Shown here one piece after another: positions 1-9,924 of a stretch of 32,408 bases of DNA. Positions within the stretch are counted from its first letter, which is position 1, and every line of letters starts with the position of its first letter. A program made the position numbers and the translations under genes. The stretch is from Mycobacterium sp. (GTDB taxonomy: Bacteria; Actinomycetota; Actinomycetes; Mycobacteriales; Mycobacteriaceae), in NCBI GenBank assembly GCA_020438865.1, contig JAGQTU010000046.1, positions 1 through 32,408 of the forward strand, given 5' to 3'. The notes under the pieces are model-generated. The model was given only the letters and a program-made list of their open reading frames with translations. It ran no database searches and had not been told where the DNA came from.

Positions 1-386
<386 letters not shown>

Positions 387-399
387 GGAGGAGCGGCGC

Positions 400-957
400 A
401 TGATCGAAGAGGCTCTCTTCGATGCCGAGGAGAAGATGGAGAAGGCGGTGGCGGTCGCCCGCGACGACCTTTCGTCCATCCGGACCGGACGCGCCAACCC
501 CGGCATGTTCGCCCGCGTCGCCGTCGACTACTACGGGTCGATGACCCCGATCACCCAGCTGTCGAGCGTCAACGTGCCCGAGGCGCGCCTGGTGGTGATA
601 AAGCCCTACGAGGCCGCGCAGCTCAAGGCGATCGAGGAGGCCATCCGCAACTCCGATCTGGGGGTCAATCCGACCAACGACGGCAACGTGATCCGGGTGT
701 CCATTCCGCAGCTCACCGAGGAACGCCGCCGCGAGCTGGTCAAGCAGGCCAAGGCCAAGGGCGAGGACGCAAAGGTGTCGGTGCGCAACGTGCGCCGCCG
801 CGCCATGGAGGAACTGCACCGCATCCGCAAGGACGGCGACGCCGGTGAGGACGAGGTGGGCCGCGCGGAGAAGGACCTCGACAAGGTCACCCACACCTAC
901 ACCACCCAGATCGACGAACTGGTCAAGCACAAGGAAGGCGAACTGCTGGAGGTCTGA
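400..957 (+). CDS. frr: ribosome recycling factor
   Basis: The 185-residue product is the full length for ribosome recycling factor, which with EF-G splits the post-termination ribosome. The N-terminal helix, the [13 protein letters not shown] motif near residues 25-37, and the conserved [16 protein letters not shown]-type segment (here [19 protein letters not shown]) and [10 protein letters not shown] identify it. The ATG at 400 follows a strong GGAGGAG site. Its TGA overlaps the ATG of cdsA by one base (TGATG at 955-959), so the two are probably translationally coupled. It sits in the pyrH-frr-cdsA-rlmN run common to mycobacteria. Confidence 0.97.
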   Translation: MIEEALFDAEEKMEKAVAVARDDLSSIRTGRANPGMFARVAVDYYGSMTPITQLSSVNVPEARLVVIKPYEAAQLKAIEEAIRNSDLGVNPTNDGNVIRVSIPQLTEERRRELVKQAKAKGEDAKVSVRNVRRRAMEELHRIRKDGDAGEDEVGRAEKDLDKVTHTYTTQIDELVKHKEGELLEV

Positions 958-1850
958 TGACCGCCCAGCAACGATCGCCCGTGGCCGATACCGATTCCGG
1001 CGCTCCCGGTTCCGCGGCACCGGAGAAGAAGACGTCCCGAGCCGGGCGCAACCTGCCCGCCGCCATCGCGGTCGGCGTGCTGCTCGGCGCGATGGCGATC
1101 GGCAGCCTGCTGTTCGCGCCCAGATGGTGGTTGCCGCTGCTGGCCACCGCGATCGCGATCGCCACCCACGAGGTGGTCCGCCGGCTTCGCGAACACGGCT
1201 ACGCGCTGCCCGTCGTCCCACTGCTGCTCGGTGGTCAGGCGATGATCTGGCTCGCCTGGCCATGGGGTGTGGCGGGAACGCTGGGCGCCTACGGCGGCAC
1301 CGTCGTCGTCGCCATGGTGTGGCGCCTCGTCGGGCAGGGTCTGCGCGAACAGCCGGTCAACTACCTGCGGGACATCGCCGCCACGGTGTTGCTGGCCACC
1401 TGGGTGCCGTTGTTCGCCAGTTTCACCTCGCTGATGATCTTCCAGCCCAACGGCGGTGGCCGGGTCTTCACCGTGATCGCCACCGTGGTCTTCGCCGACA
1501 TCGGCGGCTACGTCGCCGGGGTGCTGTTCGGCAAGCATCTGCTGGCGCCGGCGATCAGCCCCAAGAAGTCGTGGGAGGGGCTGGGCGGCTCACTGCTGTT
1601 CGGCATCACCGCGGCGGTGTTGTCGGTGATGTTGCTGCTGCACAAGCCGGCCTGGGTGGGCCTGCCGCTGGGGTTGATGCTGGTGATCACCGGTGTCCTC
1701 GGCGATCTGGTCGAGTCCCAGGTCAAGCGTGATATGGGCATCAAGGACATGGGCACGCTGCTGCCCGGCCACGGCGGCATCATGGACCGCATCGACGCGA
1801 TGCTGCCGTCCGCGGTGGCCGGCTGGATCGTGCTGACGCTGCTGGCCTGA
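957..1850 (+). CDS. cdsA: phosphatidate cytidylyltransferase (CDP-diacylglycerol synthase)
   Basis: The 297-residue integral membrane enzyme makes CDP-diacylglycerol from phosphatidate and CTP, the branch point for phosphatidylinositol, cardiolipin and PE. A polar N-terminus of about 35 residues is followed by some seven hydrophobic segments. The family signature is clear near the C-terminus: [13 protein letters not shown] then [13 protein letters not shown] (about residues 255-282), with the K-R, K-D, H-G-G and D-R-x-D residues in place. KKSWEG in the middle loop is also conserved. The start overlaps the frr stop by one base. The next gene, rlmN, starts 25 bp on. Confidence 0.96.
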   Translation: MTAQQRSPVADTDSGAPGSAAPEKKTSRAGRNLPAAIAVGVLLGAMAIGSLLFAPRWWLPLLATAIAIATHEVVRRLREHGYALPVVPLLLGGQAMIWLAWPWGVAGTLGAYGGTVVVAMVWRLVGQGLREQPVNYLRDIAATVLLATWVPLFASFTSLMIFQPNGGGRVFTVIATVVFADIGGYVAGVLFGKHLLAPAISPKKSWEGLGGSLLFGITAAVLSVMLLLHKPAWVGLPLGLMLVITGVLGDLVESQVKRDMGIKDMGTLLPGHGGIMDRIDAMLPSAVAGWIVLTLLA

Positions 1851-1875
1851 GCGGGCGTCGGCGATACTGGACGCA

Positions 1876-2973
1876 ATGAAGCAGGAGCTGGTGTTCTCCG
1901 CGCCGCGCCGCGGGTTACCGCCGCGCCACCTCGCCGACCTCGACGGCGCCGGTCGCGCCGCCGCGGTCGCCGAACTCGGGCTCCCGACGTTCCGGGCCAA
2001 GCAGTTGGCCCAGCAGTACTACGGCCGGCTGCTCGCCGACCCGAACCAGATGACCGACCTGCCCGCCGCTGTGCGGGACAAGGTCGCCGACGCGTTGTTC
2101 CCGCAGCTGATCACCGCAGTCCGCGAGATCGAATGCGACGCCGGCGAGACGCGAAAGACGTTGTGGCGCGCCCACGATGGCACGACGTTCGAGTCGGTGC
2201 TGATGCGCTACCCGAACCGCAACACCGTCTGCATCTCCTCGCAGGCCGGGTGCGGCATGGCCTGCCCGTTCTGTGCCACCGGCCAGGCCGGGCTGACCCG
2301 CAACCTGAGCACGGCCGAGATCCTCGAGCAGGTTCGCGCCGCCGCGGTGACCCTGCGCGACGAGTTCGGCGATCGCCTCTCCAATGTCGTGTTCATGGGG
2401 ATGGGGGAGCCGCTGGCGAACTACGCCCGGGTGGTTGCGGCGGTACGGCGCATCACCGCCGAACCGCCCGAGGGTTTCGGGATCTCGGCGCGGTCGGTGA
2501 CGGTCTCGACGGTCGGGTTGGCGCCCGCCATCCGCAAGCTGGCCGACGAACACCTCGGGGTGACGCTCGCGGTGTCGCTGCACACCCCCGATGACGAACT
2601 GCGCGACACCCTGGTGCCGGTGAACCTGAGATGGAAGGTGCACGAAGTGCTGGAAGCGGCCCGCTACTACGGCGACGTGACCGGGAGGCGGGTGTCGATC
2701 GAGTACGCGCTGATCCGCGATGTCAACGACCAGCCGTGGCGGGCCGACCTGCTCGGCAAGAAACTGCACCGGGCGCTCGGGCCGCTGGCCCACGTGAACC
2801 TGATTCCGCTGAACCCGACGCCGGGCAGCCAGTGGGATGCCAGCCCCAAGTCGGTGGAGCGGGAGTTCGTCCGGCGGGTACGAACCCAGGGCGTGTCATG
2901 CACCGTGCGGGACACCCGCGGGCGTGAGATCGCTGCCGCCTGCGGTCAGCTGGCCGCTTCTATTTCCGAGTGA
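1876..2973 (+). CDS. rlmN: 23S rRNA (adenine2503-C2)-methyltransferase, radical SAM
   Basis: RlmN methylates C2 of A2503 in 23S rRNA (and A37 of some tRNAs) by a radical-SAM mechanism with a protein-bound methyl intermediate. The 365-residue product shows the CxxxCxxC cluster at C126, C130 and C133, with C119 seven residues before it and C356 in AAACGQL near the C-terminus. These two correspond to the catalytic pair C118 and C355 of the E. coli enzyme. [10 protein letters not shown], the SVTVSTVG motif and [10 protein letters not shown] are also diagnostic. The start codon has no clear Shine-Dalgarno; GATACT lies 8 bases upstream. Family members can affect sensitivity to ribosome-targeting drugs; nothing unusual is visible here. 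Confidence 0.96.
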   Translation: MKQELVFSAPRRGLPPRHLADLDGAGRAAAVAELGLPTFRAKQLAQQYYGRLLADPNQMTDLPAAVRDKVADALFPQLITAVREIECDAGETRKTLWRAHDGTTFESVLMRYPNRNTVCISSQAGCGMACPFCATGQAGLTRNLSTAEILEQVRAAAVTLRDEFGDRLSNVVFMGMGEPLANYARVVAAVRRITAEPPEGFGISARSVTVSTVGLAPAIRKLADEHLGVTLAVSLHTPDDELRDTLVPVNLRWKVHEVLEAARYYGDVTGRRVSIEYALIRDVNDQPWRADLLGKKLHRALGPLAHVNLIPLNPTPGSQWDASPKSVEREFVRRVRTQGVSCTVRDTRGREIAAACGQLAASISE

Positions 2974-2996
2974 GCCGGGCATCACGCCTGCCCGGC
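2974..2996. terminator. hairpin between convergent rlmN and DUF2631 gene
   Basis: A perfect 8-bp stem, GCCGGGCA (2974-2981) with TGCCCGGC (2989-2996) and a 7-nt loop, begins directly after the rlmN stop codon. It lies in the 45-bp gap between two convergent genes, so it could end transcription from both sides. There is no T-run, as is common for mycobacterial terminators. Confidence 0.6.
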
Positions 2997-3018
2997 GGGA
3001 GCGGAACGAAGACGGTGG

Positions 3019-3273
3019 CTACCGAAGCCAGCCGCGCCGGCGGCCCCACCAGTCGCGGAAGATCACGGCCAGGGTCAGGAACGCGAAGACGATCAGCACG
3101 TAGTTCTCGACGTTGCCGACGTGATTGCCGCGCAGCATCAGCAGCAGCAGGCCGGCGATGAAGAGCCCGGTGATGTACCAGGTGCGGTGGTTGATCTTGC
3201 TCCAGCCCCAGGCGGCCGACGGCACGTCGGCGGGGTCGACGTCGTTGTAGCGCTCCACCTCGGTGCTGGGCAT
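3019..3273 (-). CDS. small membrane protein, DUF2631-like
   Basis: The 84-residue protein has a polar N-terminus (MPSTEVERYNDVDPADVPSA), then WGWSKI and two hydrophobic segments (about residues 33-46 and 58-70), ending in a basic tail (WWGRRRGWLR). This matches the mycobacterial DUF2631 family (Rv2876 type), which sits between rlmN and the MPT70/MPT83 region in M. tuberculosis as here. The function is not known. It faces rlmN convergently and is followed 64 bp upstream by the photolyase stop on the same strand. It is likely a two-helix hairpin in the inner membrane with both ends in the cytoplasm. Confidence 0.8.
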   Translation of the reverse strand: MPSTEVERYNDVDPADVPSAAWGWSKINHRTWYITGLFIAGLLLLMLRGNHVGNVENYVLIVFAFLTLAVIFRDWWGRRRGWLR

Positions 3274-3337
3274 CGCGGCTCCTGTCGGATTCGGATCGGC
3301 AAGTCAGGACATTCTGGCATATCGACCCCCTGCCGGC

Positions 3338-4687
3338 TCAGCCGATCCGGCCGTAACGCGCCAGCGCCTCCGTCCGCTCGGCCGCATGGTCGACGATCGG
3401 CTCCGGATAGCCCGGCGGCCGACCGCCCTTGAGTTTGTGCACGTCGGCGACATCGGCCAGTTCCGGCACCCAGCGGCGCACATAGTCGCCGGCCGGGTCG
3501 AACTTCTCACCCTGCGCGGTCGGGTTGAACACCCGGAAGTAGGGGGCGGCGTCGGTGCCCGAGCCCGCGCACCACTGCCAGCCGTGCTGATTGTTGGCCA
3601 TGTCGCCGTCGACCAGTTGGTCGAGGAACCAGCCGGCGCCCCACTGCCACGGCAGGTGCAGATCCTTGACCAGGAAGGAGGCCACGATCATTCGGACCCG
3701 GTTGTGCATGAAGCCGCTGCCCGCGAGTTCGCGCATCCCCGCGTCGACGATCGGGTAACCGGTGCGGCCCTGCTTCCAGGCCTCGAACCTCTTCTTCGCC
3801 GACGCATCGGTGTCGACGTCGATGGTGTCGAAGTTGGCGTTCCAGTTCCACCACGCACTGCGCGGCCACTGCTTCAGCACGTCGGCGTAGAAGTCGCGGA
3901 AGGCGAGCTCCCGCAGGTACGCGCCGGCGCCTGTCTCGCGAATGTTCAAGTCCTTCAACATGGTTCGTGGGTGGATGGTGCCGAACTTCAGGTCTGCCGA
4001 CATCCGGCTGGTGCCCGGTTTGTCAGGCCGGTTGCGGTCTTCGGAGTAGTTCTCGAGACTCTCGGCGAGAAACTTCGACCACCGCCGCCGCGCCGCGGGC
4101 TCCCCGGCCTCGAGGTCCAGGGTCACACCGGGGTCCGGCGCGGCGACCGGGTCCAGACTCGCGGGCAGCCAGGCCGGATCGACCCAGCTGACGTCGATCG
4201 CCTCGGAGGCGGCAGGCGCGCGCCAGCCGACTTCCTTCCAGCGCGCGAAGAACGGGGTGAAGACCTTGTAGGGGGTGCCGTCGTCCTTGGTGACCCGCCC
4301 CGGCGAGACCAGGTACGGCGAGCCGGTGGCCTGCCACGCCACCCCGGCGTCGGCCAGTGCCGCGCTCACCGTCGAGTCCCGGCGGACACCGAACGGGCTG
4401 AAATCCGCCGAGACGTGCACCGCCGAGGCGCCGACCGCAGCACAGAGTTCCGGGATCCGTTCTTCGGGACGGCCGCGGATGATCAGCAGGCGCCCGCCCA
4501 TCGCGTCGTTCAGGGCCCGCAGCGAATCACCCAGGAACTGCAGTCGCCGCGCCCCGGACGACTTCTCCAGGCGTGGATCGAGGACGAAGCAGCCCAGCAC
4601 GTCGGCCCCGCCGGCGGCGGCCTCCAGCAGCGGCGGCAGGTCGTGCAGGCGAAGGTCGCGGCGAAACCACAGCAGGGTGGACGGCAT
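3338..4687 (-). CDS. phr: deoxyribodipyrimidine photolyase (class I CPD type)
   Basis: Photolyase uses blue light and reduced FAD to split cyclobutane pyrimidine dimers. The 449 residues begin MPSTLLWFRRDLRLHD, the typical N-terminus of the antenna-binding alpha/beta domain. The C-terminal FAD domain has the WNWNANFDTID region, GYPIVDAGMREL, the FMHNRVRMIVASFLVKDL motif (normally NHMHNRxRM), and WQWCAGSGTDAAPYFRVFNP, which carries the conserved electron-transfer Trp. The frame stays open for 64 codons upstream, but that extension lacks family similarity, so I place the start at the ATG at 4685-4687. I recall no photolyase in the M. tuberculosis block, so this marks a light-exposed environmental species. 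Confidence 0.93.
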   Translation of the reverse strand: MPSTLLWFRRDLRLHDLPPLLEAAAGGADVLGCFVLDPRLEKSSGARRLQFLGDSLRALNDAMGGRLLIIRGRPEERIPELCAAVGASAVHVSADFSPFGVRRDSTVSAALADAGVAWQATGSPYLVSPGRVTKDDGTPYKVFTPFFARWKEVGWRAPAASEAIDVSWVDPAWLPASLDPVAAPDPGVTLDLEAGEPAARRRWSKFLAESLENYSEDRNRPDKPGTSRMSADLKFGTIHPRTMLKDLNIRETGAGAYLRELAFRDFYADVLKQWPRSAWWNWNANFDTIDVDTDASAKKRFEAWKQGRTGYPIVDAGMRELAGSGFMHNRVRMIVASFLVKDLHLPWQWGAGWFLDQLVDGDMANNQHGWQWCAGSGTDAAPYFRVFNPTAQGEKFDPAGDYVRRWVPELADVADVHKLKGGRPPGYPEPIVDHAAERTEALARYGRIG

Positions 4688-4799
4688 CTTCGTAATGCTG
4701 CCTTGTCGGTCGGTGGGCTTGGCGAGAAAGGGCCGACCGCAGCGACGCGAAGGAGAAGCACGTCGCCGCGGCCGGCCGGTCGTGTCGGTGCCGCGCGGC

Positions 4800-5399
4800 C
4801 TAGTTGGCCGGGGGCAGTAGCACCGAGTCGATGAGGTAGACCGTGGCGTTGGTGGTCTTGATGCCACCGCACACCACATTCGCGCCGTTGACCGTCAGTC
4901 GGTCACCCGAGCCCGAAACGGTCAGGTCCGCACCCTGGACAGTCTTGTGCGTGCCGACCACCTGAGCCGGAGCGGCCTGTCCCGAGACCACGTGGTAGGT
5001 CAGGATCGACGTCAGCAGATCCGAGTTGGTCTTCAGCGTCTCCACGGTCGCCGGGTCGAGCTTGGCGAACGCCGCATCGGTCGGGGCGAACACGGTGAAC
5101 TGGCCGTTGTTGAGCGTGTCGATCAGGTTGACGTTCGGGTTGAGCTTGCCCGACAGCGCGGCGTTCAGCGTCGTCAGCAGCGGGCTGTTGGCGGTCGCCG
5201 CGGTCACCGATCCGGCCGCCAGTCCGGCCACCGAACCCGGGCCACTCGGCACCTGCGCGGCGTACGCCGCGCAGCCCGGGCCGACCAGATTGGTGGTGTG
5301 GTCGTCGGCCGCAGCGAGCGGCGATCCCGCCAGCGTCGAGCCGAGCACCGCCGCAGCGGTCAGACCTGCCATCGCAAAAGTGTGCTTGTACAACTTCAT
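4800..5399 (-). CDS. secreted fasciclin-domain protein, MPT70/MPB70-like
   Basis: The 199-residue protein has a Sec signal peptide (MKLYKHTF, hydrophobic core, likely cleavage after the Ala at about residue 31 before DDHTTN) and one FAS1 domain. FAS1 motifs are visible: [20 protein letters not shown] with AFAKL, then [13 protein letters not shown], and [22 protein letters not shown]. The two Cys residues (in GPGCAAYA and VVCGG) match the disulfide of MPB70. The start has a GGAGGG site 8 bases upstream. A closely similar lipoprotein gene lies 49 bp upstream on the same strand, so the two are probably co-transcribed. The role is likely cell-surface adhesion, but no substrate can be deduced. Confidence 0.9.
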   Translation of the reverse strand: MKLYKHTFAMAGLTAAAVLGSTLAGSPLAAADDHTTNLVGPGCAAYAAQVPSGPGSVAGLAAGSVTAATANSPLLTTLNAALSGKLNPNVNLIDTLNNGQFTVFAPTDAAFAKLDPATVETLKTNSDLLTSILTYHVVSGQAAPAQVVGTHKTVQGADLTVSGSGDRLTVNGANVVCGGIKTTNATVYLIDSVLLPPAN

Positions 5400-5448
5400 T
5401 CGTTCGTTCCCTCCGGTTGGATTGATTGGATTCGGGTTGCTGCGTGCG

Positions 5449-6114
5449 CTACTGCGCGGGCGGCATCAGCACGGTGTCGATCAGGTACACCTGGGCGTTG
5501 GTGGTGGTCACCCCGCCGCACACCACGCCGGCGTCGTTGACCTTCAGGTTGTCCGGGGTGCCGGTCACCTTCACCGTCGCGCCCTGCACGGTCTTGTGCT
5601 CGCCGACGACCTGCGCGGGGGTGGCCTGTCCGGGCACCACGTGATAGGTCAGGATCGAGGTCAGCAGCGCCGAGTCGGTCTTGAGCTTCTCGATGGTGGC
5701 CGCATCGATCTTGGCGAACGCCTCGTCGGTCGGGGCGAACACGGTGAACTGGCCGTTGTTGAGCGTGTCGATCAGGTTGACGCCCGGGTTGAGCTTGCCC
5801 GACAGCGCCGAGTTGAGCGTGGTCAGCACCGGGCTGTTGGCGGTCGCCGCGGTGACCGACCCGGCCGCCATCCCGGCGACCGATCCCGGTCCGCTGGGCA
5901 CCTTCTCGGCGTAGCCGGCGCAGCCGGCGCCCACGGGCGCGGACGCGGCGGCGGTGGCCGTGGTGATGGCGGCCGATGTCGTAGCGGCGGCCGACGAGGT
6001 CTCCGAGGCCGTCGGCGAGGCGCTGGTCGAGGTGCTGCCCGACGAACACGCCGCCAGCGACAGGACGGCTGCGGCCACGGTGGCCGCGGTGATGGCGCTG
6101 CGATGTACCTGCAT
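5449..6114 (-). CDS. fasciclin-domain lipoprotein, MPT83-like
   Basis: The 221-residue protein has a lipoprotein signal peptide with lipobox L20-A-A-C23, a Ser/Thr/Ala-rich linker to about residue 65, then one FAS1 domain very similar to that of the downstream paralogue ([43 protein letters not shown]). The architecture equals MPT83, the surface lipoprotein partner of MPT70. AAAGGAG is spaced 9 bases before the ATG. In M. tuberculosis dipZ lies between mpt70 and mpt83; here the two are adjacent with nothing between. Divergent dxr begins 185 bp away, and a SigK-like promoter lies in that gap. Confidence 0.9.
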   Translation of the reverse strand: MQVHRSAITAATVAAAVLSLAACSSGSTSTSASPTASETSSAAATTSAAITTATAAASAPVGAGCAGYAEKVPSGPGSVAGMAAGSVTAATANSPVLTTLNSALSGKLNPGVNLIDTLNNGQFTVFAPTDEAFAKIDAATIEKLKTDSALLTSILTYHVVPGQATPAQVVGEHKTVQGATVKVTGTPDNLKVNDAGVVCGGVTTTNAQVYLIDTVLMPPAQ

Positions 6115-6182
6115 GCTGGGGGACTCCTTTGTCTTGCATCTCTGGCGAATCCGACCGCGTCTTGATCGGGACTACATCCGCG

Positions 6183-6210
6183 ATTCGGTGGCGTTCACCG
6201 CACGGACTGG
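6183..6210 (-). promoter_or_regulatory. candidate SigK-type promoter for the fasciclin pair
   Basis: On the minus strand CCGAAT (6188-6183) matches the SigK -10 element that I recall for mycobacteria (about CCATCC, 15-17 bp, CCGAAT). Fifteen bases upstream lies CCAGTCC (6210-6204), an imperfect -35. The -10 is about 70 bp before the MPT83-like ATG. In the tuberculosis complex mpt70 and mpt83 belong to the SigK regulon, which makes the match plausible; the -35 is imperfect. Confidence 0.4.
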
Positions 6211-6299
6211 CCAAACCCGTCCGGGTCACAAACGCGTCACATTCCCGCACCGGCCGCCGCGGTGCGCTCGGCACGTGCCGGACACGGCACAATGGATCG

Positions 6300-7466
6300 G
6301 TGAGCCGCGCCAACCGCCTGCGGGTATTGATTCTGGGCAGCACCGGGTCGATCGGTACCCAGGCGCTGGAGGTCATCGCCGCCAACCCGGACCGGTTCGA
6401 GGTGGTCGGCCTGGCGGCCGGGGGCGGCAACCCGGAACTACTGGCCCGTCAGCGCGGCGAGACGTCCGTCACCAACATCGCCGTCGCCGACGGGACTGCC
6501 GCGGAGAAGGTCGGTGACGTCACCTACAGCGGCCCGGACGCCGTCACCCGCCTGGTGGAGAACGTCGAGGCTGATGTCGTGCTGAACGCGCTGGTCGGAG
6601 CCCTGGGTCTGGAGCCGACGCTGGCCGCGCTGGCCACCGGTGCACGCCTGGCGCTGGCCAACAAGGAGTCCCTGGTGGCGGGTGGACCGCTGGTGATCAA
6701 GGCCGCCAAGCCCGGCCAGATCGTCCCCGTCGACTCCGAGCACTCCGCCCTCGCGCAGTGCCTGCGCTCCGGGGGCGCCCGGGAGGTCGCCAAACTGGTG
6801 CTCACCGCCTCCGGTGGGCCGTTCCGCGGCTGGTCGGCCGCCGACCTCGAGGCCGTCACGCCCGAGCAGGCCGGGGCGCATCCCACCTGGAACATGGGGC
6901 CGATGAACACGCTGAACTCGGCGTCGCTGGTGAACAAGGGGCTCGAACTGATCGAGACCCACCTGCTGTTCGGCGTTCCGTACGACCGCATCGAGGTCGT
7001 CGTGCACCCGCAGTCGATCGTGCACTCGATGGTGACGTTCGTCGACGGGTCGACCATCGCGCAGGCCAGCCCGCCGGATATGAAGCTGCCGATCTCGTTG
7101 GCGCTGGGCTGGCCAGACCGGGTCGCCGGGGCGGCCGCGGCCTGCGATTTCAGTACCCCCTCAACCTGGGCTTTCGAGCCGCTGGACGCCACCGTGTTCC
7201 CGGCGGTGGACCTGGCCCGGCATGCCGGTCAGACCGGGGGCTGCATGACCGCGGTCTACAACGCCGCCAACGAGGAAGCGGCCGCGGCCTTCCTGGCCGG
7301 GCGGATCCGGTTCCCCGCGATCGTGCGAACAATCGCTGACGTCCTGCACGCCGCGGACCAGTGGGCCGCCGAACCGGCTACCGTGGGAGAGGTACTTGAC
7401 GCGCAGCGATGGGCCCGGCAACGCGCCCGCGACGCGGTCGCACAGGAGGTCGCAGCAATCCGATGA
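6300..7466 (+). CDS. dxr: 1-deoxy-D-xylulose-5-phosphate reductoisomerase
   Basis: Dxr (IspC) converts DXP to MEP with NADPH, the committed step of the MEP isoprenoid pathway and the target of fosmidomycin. The product is 388 residues from the GTG at 6300. The NADPH loop GSTGSIG is at residues 13-19, followed by NKESLVAGG, the metal-binding [19 protein letters not shown], and [17 protein letters not shown] with VNKGLELIE, all conserved. The frame is open further upstream to 6129, but that stretch lacks homology and would overlap the divergent promoter. The stop overlaps the start of rip1 by 4 bp (ATGA). dxr, rip1 and ispG form one transcription unit as in other mycobacteria. Confidence 0.95.
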   Translation: MSRANRLRVLILGSTGSIGTQALEVIAANPDRFEVVGLAAGGGNPELLARQRGETSVTNIAVADGTAAEKVGDVTYSGPDAVTRLVENVEADVVLNALVGALGLEPTLAALATGARLALANKESLVAGGPLVIKAAKPGQIVPVDSEHSALAQCLRSGGAREVAKLVLTASGGPFRGWSAADLEAVTPEQAGAHPTWNMGPMNTLNSASLVNKGLELIETHLLFGVPYDRIEVVVHPQSIVHSMVTFVDGSTIAQASPPDMKLPISLALGWPDRVAGAAAACDFSTPSTWAFEPLDATVFPAVDLARHAGQTGGCMTAVYNAANEEAAAAFLAGRIRFPAIVRTIADVLHAADQWAAEPATVGEVLDAQRWARQRARDAVAQEVAAIR

Positions 7467-8716
7467 TGTTCGTTCTCGGTATCGTGCTGTTCGCGCTCGC
7501 CATCCTCATCTCGGTGGCGCTGCACGAATGCGGTCACATGTGGGTGGCGCGCGCCACCGGCATGAAGGTGCGCCGGTACTTCGTCGGCTTCGGTCCCACC
7601 CTGTGGTCGACGCTGCGGCCCAACAAGCTCGGCTACACGGAGTACGGCGTGAAGGCCGTCCCACTGGGCGGCTTCTGTGACATCGCCGGGATGACCTCGG
7701 TGGAGGAACTCAAGCCCGGCGAAGAGCCCTACGCGATGTACAAGCAGAAGACCTGGAAGCGGGTGGCGGTCCTGTTCGCCGGACCCGCCATGAACTTCAT
7801 CATCGGCCTGGTGCTGGTGTACGTGATCGCCGTGGTGTGGGGGCTGCCCAGCCTGCATCCGCCCACCCAGGCCATCGTCGGTGAAACCTCCTGTGTGGCA
7901 CCGGAAGTCAGCAAGGGCAAGCTCGGTGACTGCACGGGTCCGGGCCCGGCGGCGATGGCCGGCATCAAGCCCGGCGATGTGGTGGTCAAGGTGGGGTCCA
8001 CCCCGGTGAAGAACTTCGACGATATGGTCGCCGCGGTCCGTAAGTCCAGCGGCACAACGCCGTTCGTGGTGCAGCGCACCCGGGACGGCCACACCTACGA
8101 GTTCACCGCCAACGTCGACGTAGCGGCCACCCAGCGCTGGACCGCCAAGGACGACACCGGCAAGGACGCCGCCACCCAGACCGCGCCCACCACCGTCGGG
8201 GCGGTCGGCGTCGGCGCCGCCTCGGTCGGCCCGACCCAGTACAACCTGCTCACCGCGGTGCCCGGAACGTTCGTGTTCACCGGGGACCTGGCCGTCGAAC
8301 TGGGCAAGTCGCTGGCGGCGATCCCGACCAAGGTCGGCGCGCTGGTCAAGGCGATCGGTGGCGGTGAACGCGATCCCGAGACCCCGATCAGCGTCGTCGG
8401 CGCCAGCATCATCGGCGGCGACACCGTCGACCACGGCCTGTGGGTGGCCTTCTGGTTCTTCCTGGCCCAGCTGAACTTCGTGCTCGGCGCCATCAACCTG
8501 GTGCCATTGCTGCCCTTCGACGGCGGTCACATCGCGATCGCCGTGTTCGAGAAGGTCCGCAACGTGTTCCGCTCGGCGCGCGGCAGGGTCGCCGCCGCGC
8601 CGGTGAACTACATGAAGCTGATGCCCGCCACCTACGTGATCCTGGTCGTGGTGGTCGGCTACATGCTGCTGACGGTAACCGCCGACCTGGTCAATCCGAT
8701 CAGGTTGTTCCAGTAG
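7463..8716 (+). CDS. rip1: site-2 intramembrane metalloprotease Rip1 (RseP-like)
   Basis: Rip1 is a membrane-embedded zinc protease that cleaves anti-sigma factors and other membrane proteins, with effects on envelope lipid composition. The 417-residue protein has HECGH at residues 21-25 in the first membrane helix (HExxH; Cys replaces the more usual Phe), a central PDZ domain ([13 protein letters not shown] with VKNFDDMV), and [12 protein letters not shown] near residues 346-356 with D353, the third zinc ligand. The start at 7463 has AGGAGGT at 7444-7450 and a 4-bp overlap with dxr; ATG 7466 is an alternative. ispG follows 9 bp downstream. Confidence 0.95.
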   Translation: MMFVLGIVLFALAILISVALHECGHMWVARATGMKVRRYFVGFGPTLWSTLRPNKLGYTEYGVKAVPLGGFCDIAGMTSVEELKPGEEPYAMYKQKTWKRVAVLFAGPAMNFIIGLVLVYVIAVVWGLPSLHPPTQAIVGETSCVAPEVSKGKLGDCTGPGPAAMAGIKPGDVVVKVGSTPVKNFDDMVAAVRKSSGTTPFVVQRTRDGHTYEFTANVDVAATQRWTAKDDTGKDAATQTAPTTVGAVGVGAASVGPTQYNLLTAVPGTFVFTGDLAVELGKSLAAIPTKVGALVKAIGGGERDPETPISVVGASIIGGDTVDHGLWVAFWFFLAQLNFVLGAINLVPLLPFDGGHIAIAVFEKVRNVFRSARGRVAAAPVNYMKLMPATYVILVVVVGYMLLTVTADLVNPIRLFQ

Positions 8717-8725
8717 GAGATTCAC

Positions 8726-9886
8726 GTGACTTCGATAGGCCTCGGAATGCCCGCCGCGCCGGCGCCCGTCCTCGCCCCGCGGCGCACGACCCGGCAACTC
8801 ATGGTTCGCGACGTCGGCGTCGGCAGCGACTTTCCGATCTCGGTGCAGTCGATGTGCACCACCAAGACCCACGACATCAACTCCACCCTGCAGCAGATCG
8901 CCGAGCTCACCGCCGCCGGCTGTGACATCGTCCGGGTCGCCTGCCCGCGCCAGGAGGACGCCGACGCGCTCGCCACGATCGCCAAGAAGAGCCAGATTCC
9001 GGTGATCGCCGACATCCACTTCCAGCCGAAGTACATCTTCGCCGCGATCGAGGCGGGATGCGCTGCGGTGCGGGTCAATCCGGGCAACATCAAGGAGTTC
9101 GACGGCCGGGTCAAGGAGGTCGCCAAGGCCGCGGGCGACGCCGGCATCCCGATCCGGATCGGTGTCAACGCGGGCTCCCTGGACAAGCGGTTCCTGGAGA
9201 AGTACGGCAAGGCCACGCCGGAGGCGCTGGTCGAGTCCGCCCTGTGGGAGGCGTCGCTGTTCGAGGAGCACGGCTTCGGCAACATCAAGATCAGCGTCAA
9301 GCACAACGACCCGGTGGTGATGGTCGCCGCCTACGAGCTGCTCGCCGAGAAGTGTGACTACCCTTTGCATCTCGGGGTCACCGAGGCCGGGCCCGCCTTC
9401 CAGGGCACCATCAAGTCGGCGGTGGCGTTCGGTGCGCTGCTGAGCCGTGGCATCGGTGACACCATCCGGGTGTCGCTGTCCGCGCCACCGGTCGAAGAGG
9501 TCAAGGTCGGTACCCAGATCCTGGAGTCGCTGAACCTGCGCCCCCGCGGGCTGGAGATCGTGTCCTGCCCCTCCTGTGGGCGCGCCCAGGTCGACGTCTA
9601 CACCCTGGCCAATGCGGTGTCCGCCGGCCTCGAGGGCCTCGACGTGCCGCTGCGGGTGGCCGTGATGGGCTGCGTCGTCAACGGGCCGGGCGAGGCCCGC
9701 GAGGCGGACCTCGGGGTGGCGTCGGGCAACGGCAAGGGTCAGATCTTCGTCAAGGGCGAGGTGATCAAGACCGTGCCCGAGGCCCAGATCGTCGAGACGC
9801 TCATCGAGGAGGCCATGCGGCTCGCCGAGCAGCAGGGCGGCACGGACACATCTGCTCCCGGTTCGCCGGTGGTGACCGTAAGCTGA
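8726..9886 (+). CDS. ispG: (E)-4-hydroxy-3-methylbut-2-enyl-diphosphate synthase
   Basis: IspG (GcpE) is the [4Fe-4S] enzyme that makes HMBPP from MEcPP, the penultimate MEP-pathway step. The 386-residue product has the N-terminal TIM barrel ([38 protein letters not shown]) and the C-terminal cluster domain with C281, C284 and C316 plus E323. These are offset by exactly 11 from the E. coli ligands C270, C273, C305 and E312. GTG 8726 is preceded by AGGAGA at 8715-8720. It is co-transcribed with dxr and rip1, so two MEP enzymes sit in one operon. Confidence 0.96.
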   Translation: MTSIGLGMPAAPAPVLAPRRTTRQLMVRDVGVGSDFPISVQSMCTTKTHDINSTLQQIAELTAAGCDIVRVACPRQEDADALATIAKKSQIPVIADIHFQPKYIFAAIEAGCAAVRVNPGNIKEFDGRVKEVAKAAGDAGIPIRIGVNAGSLDKRFLEKYGKATPEALVESALWEASLFEEHGFGNIKISVKHNDPVVMVAAYELLAEKCDYPLHLGVTEAGPAFQGTIKSAVAFGALLSRGIGDTIRVSLSAPPVEEVKVGTQILESLNLRPRGLEIVSCPSCGRAQVDVYTLANAVSAGLEGLDVPLRVAVMGCVVNGPGEAREADLGVASGNGKGQIFVKGEVIKTVPEAQIVETLIEEAMRLAEQQGGTDTSAPGSPVVTVS

Positions 9887-9924
9887 GGGCGTAATCCCGC
9901 AGCGGCCCGTAGTCCGCAGAAAGA

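Noticed and set aside
2993-3012. Diverged copy of the 36-bp repeat after rlmN
   Set aside because: It shares only a GGCGGGAGCGGAACGAAG-like string with gaps; the similarity is too loose.
4707-4739. Inverted repeat CGGTCGG / CCGACCG between the photolyase and fasciclin genes
   Set aside because: A 7-bp stem with a 19-nt loop and no tail is little above chance at this GC content.
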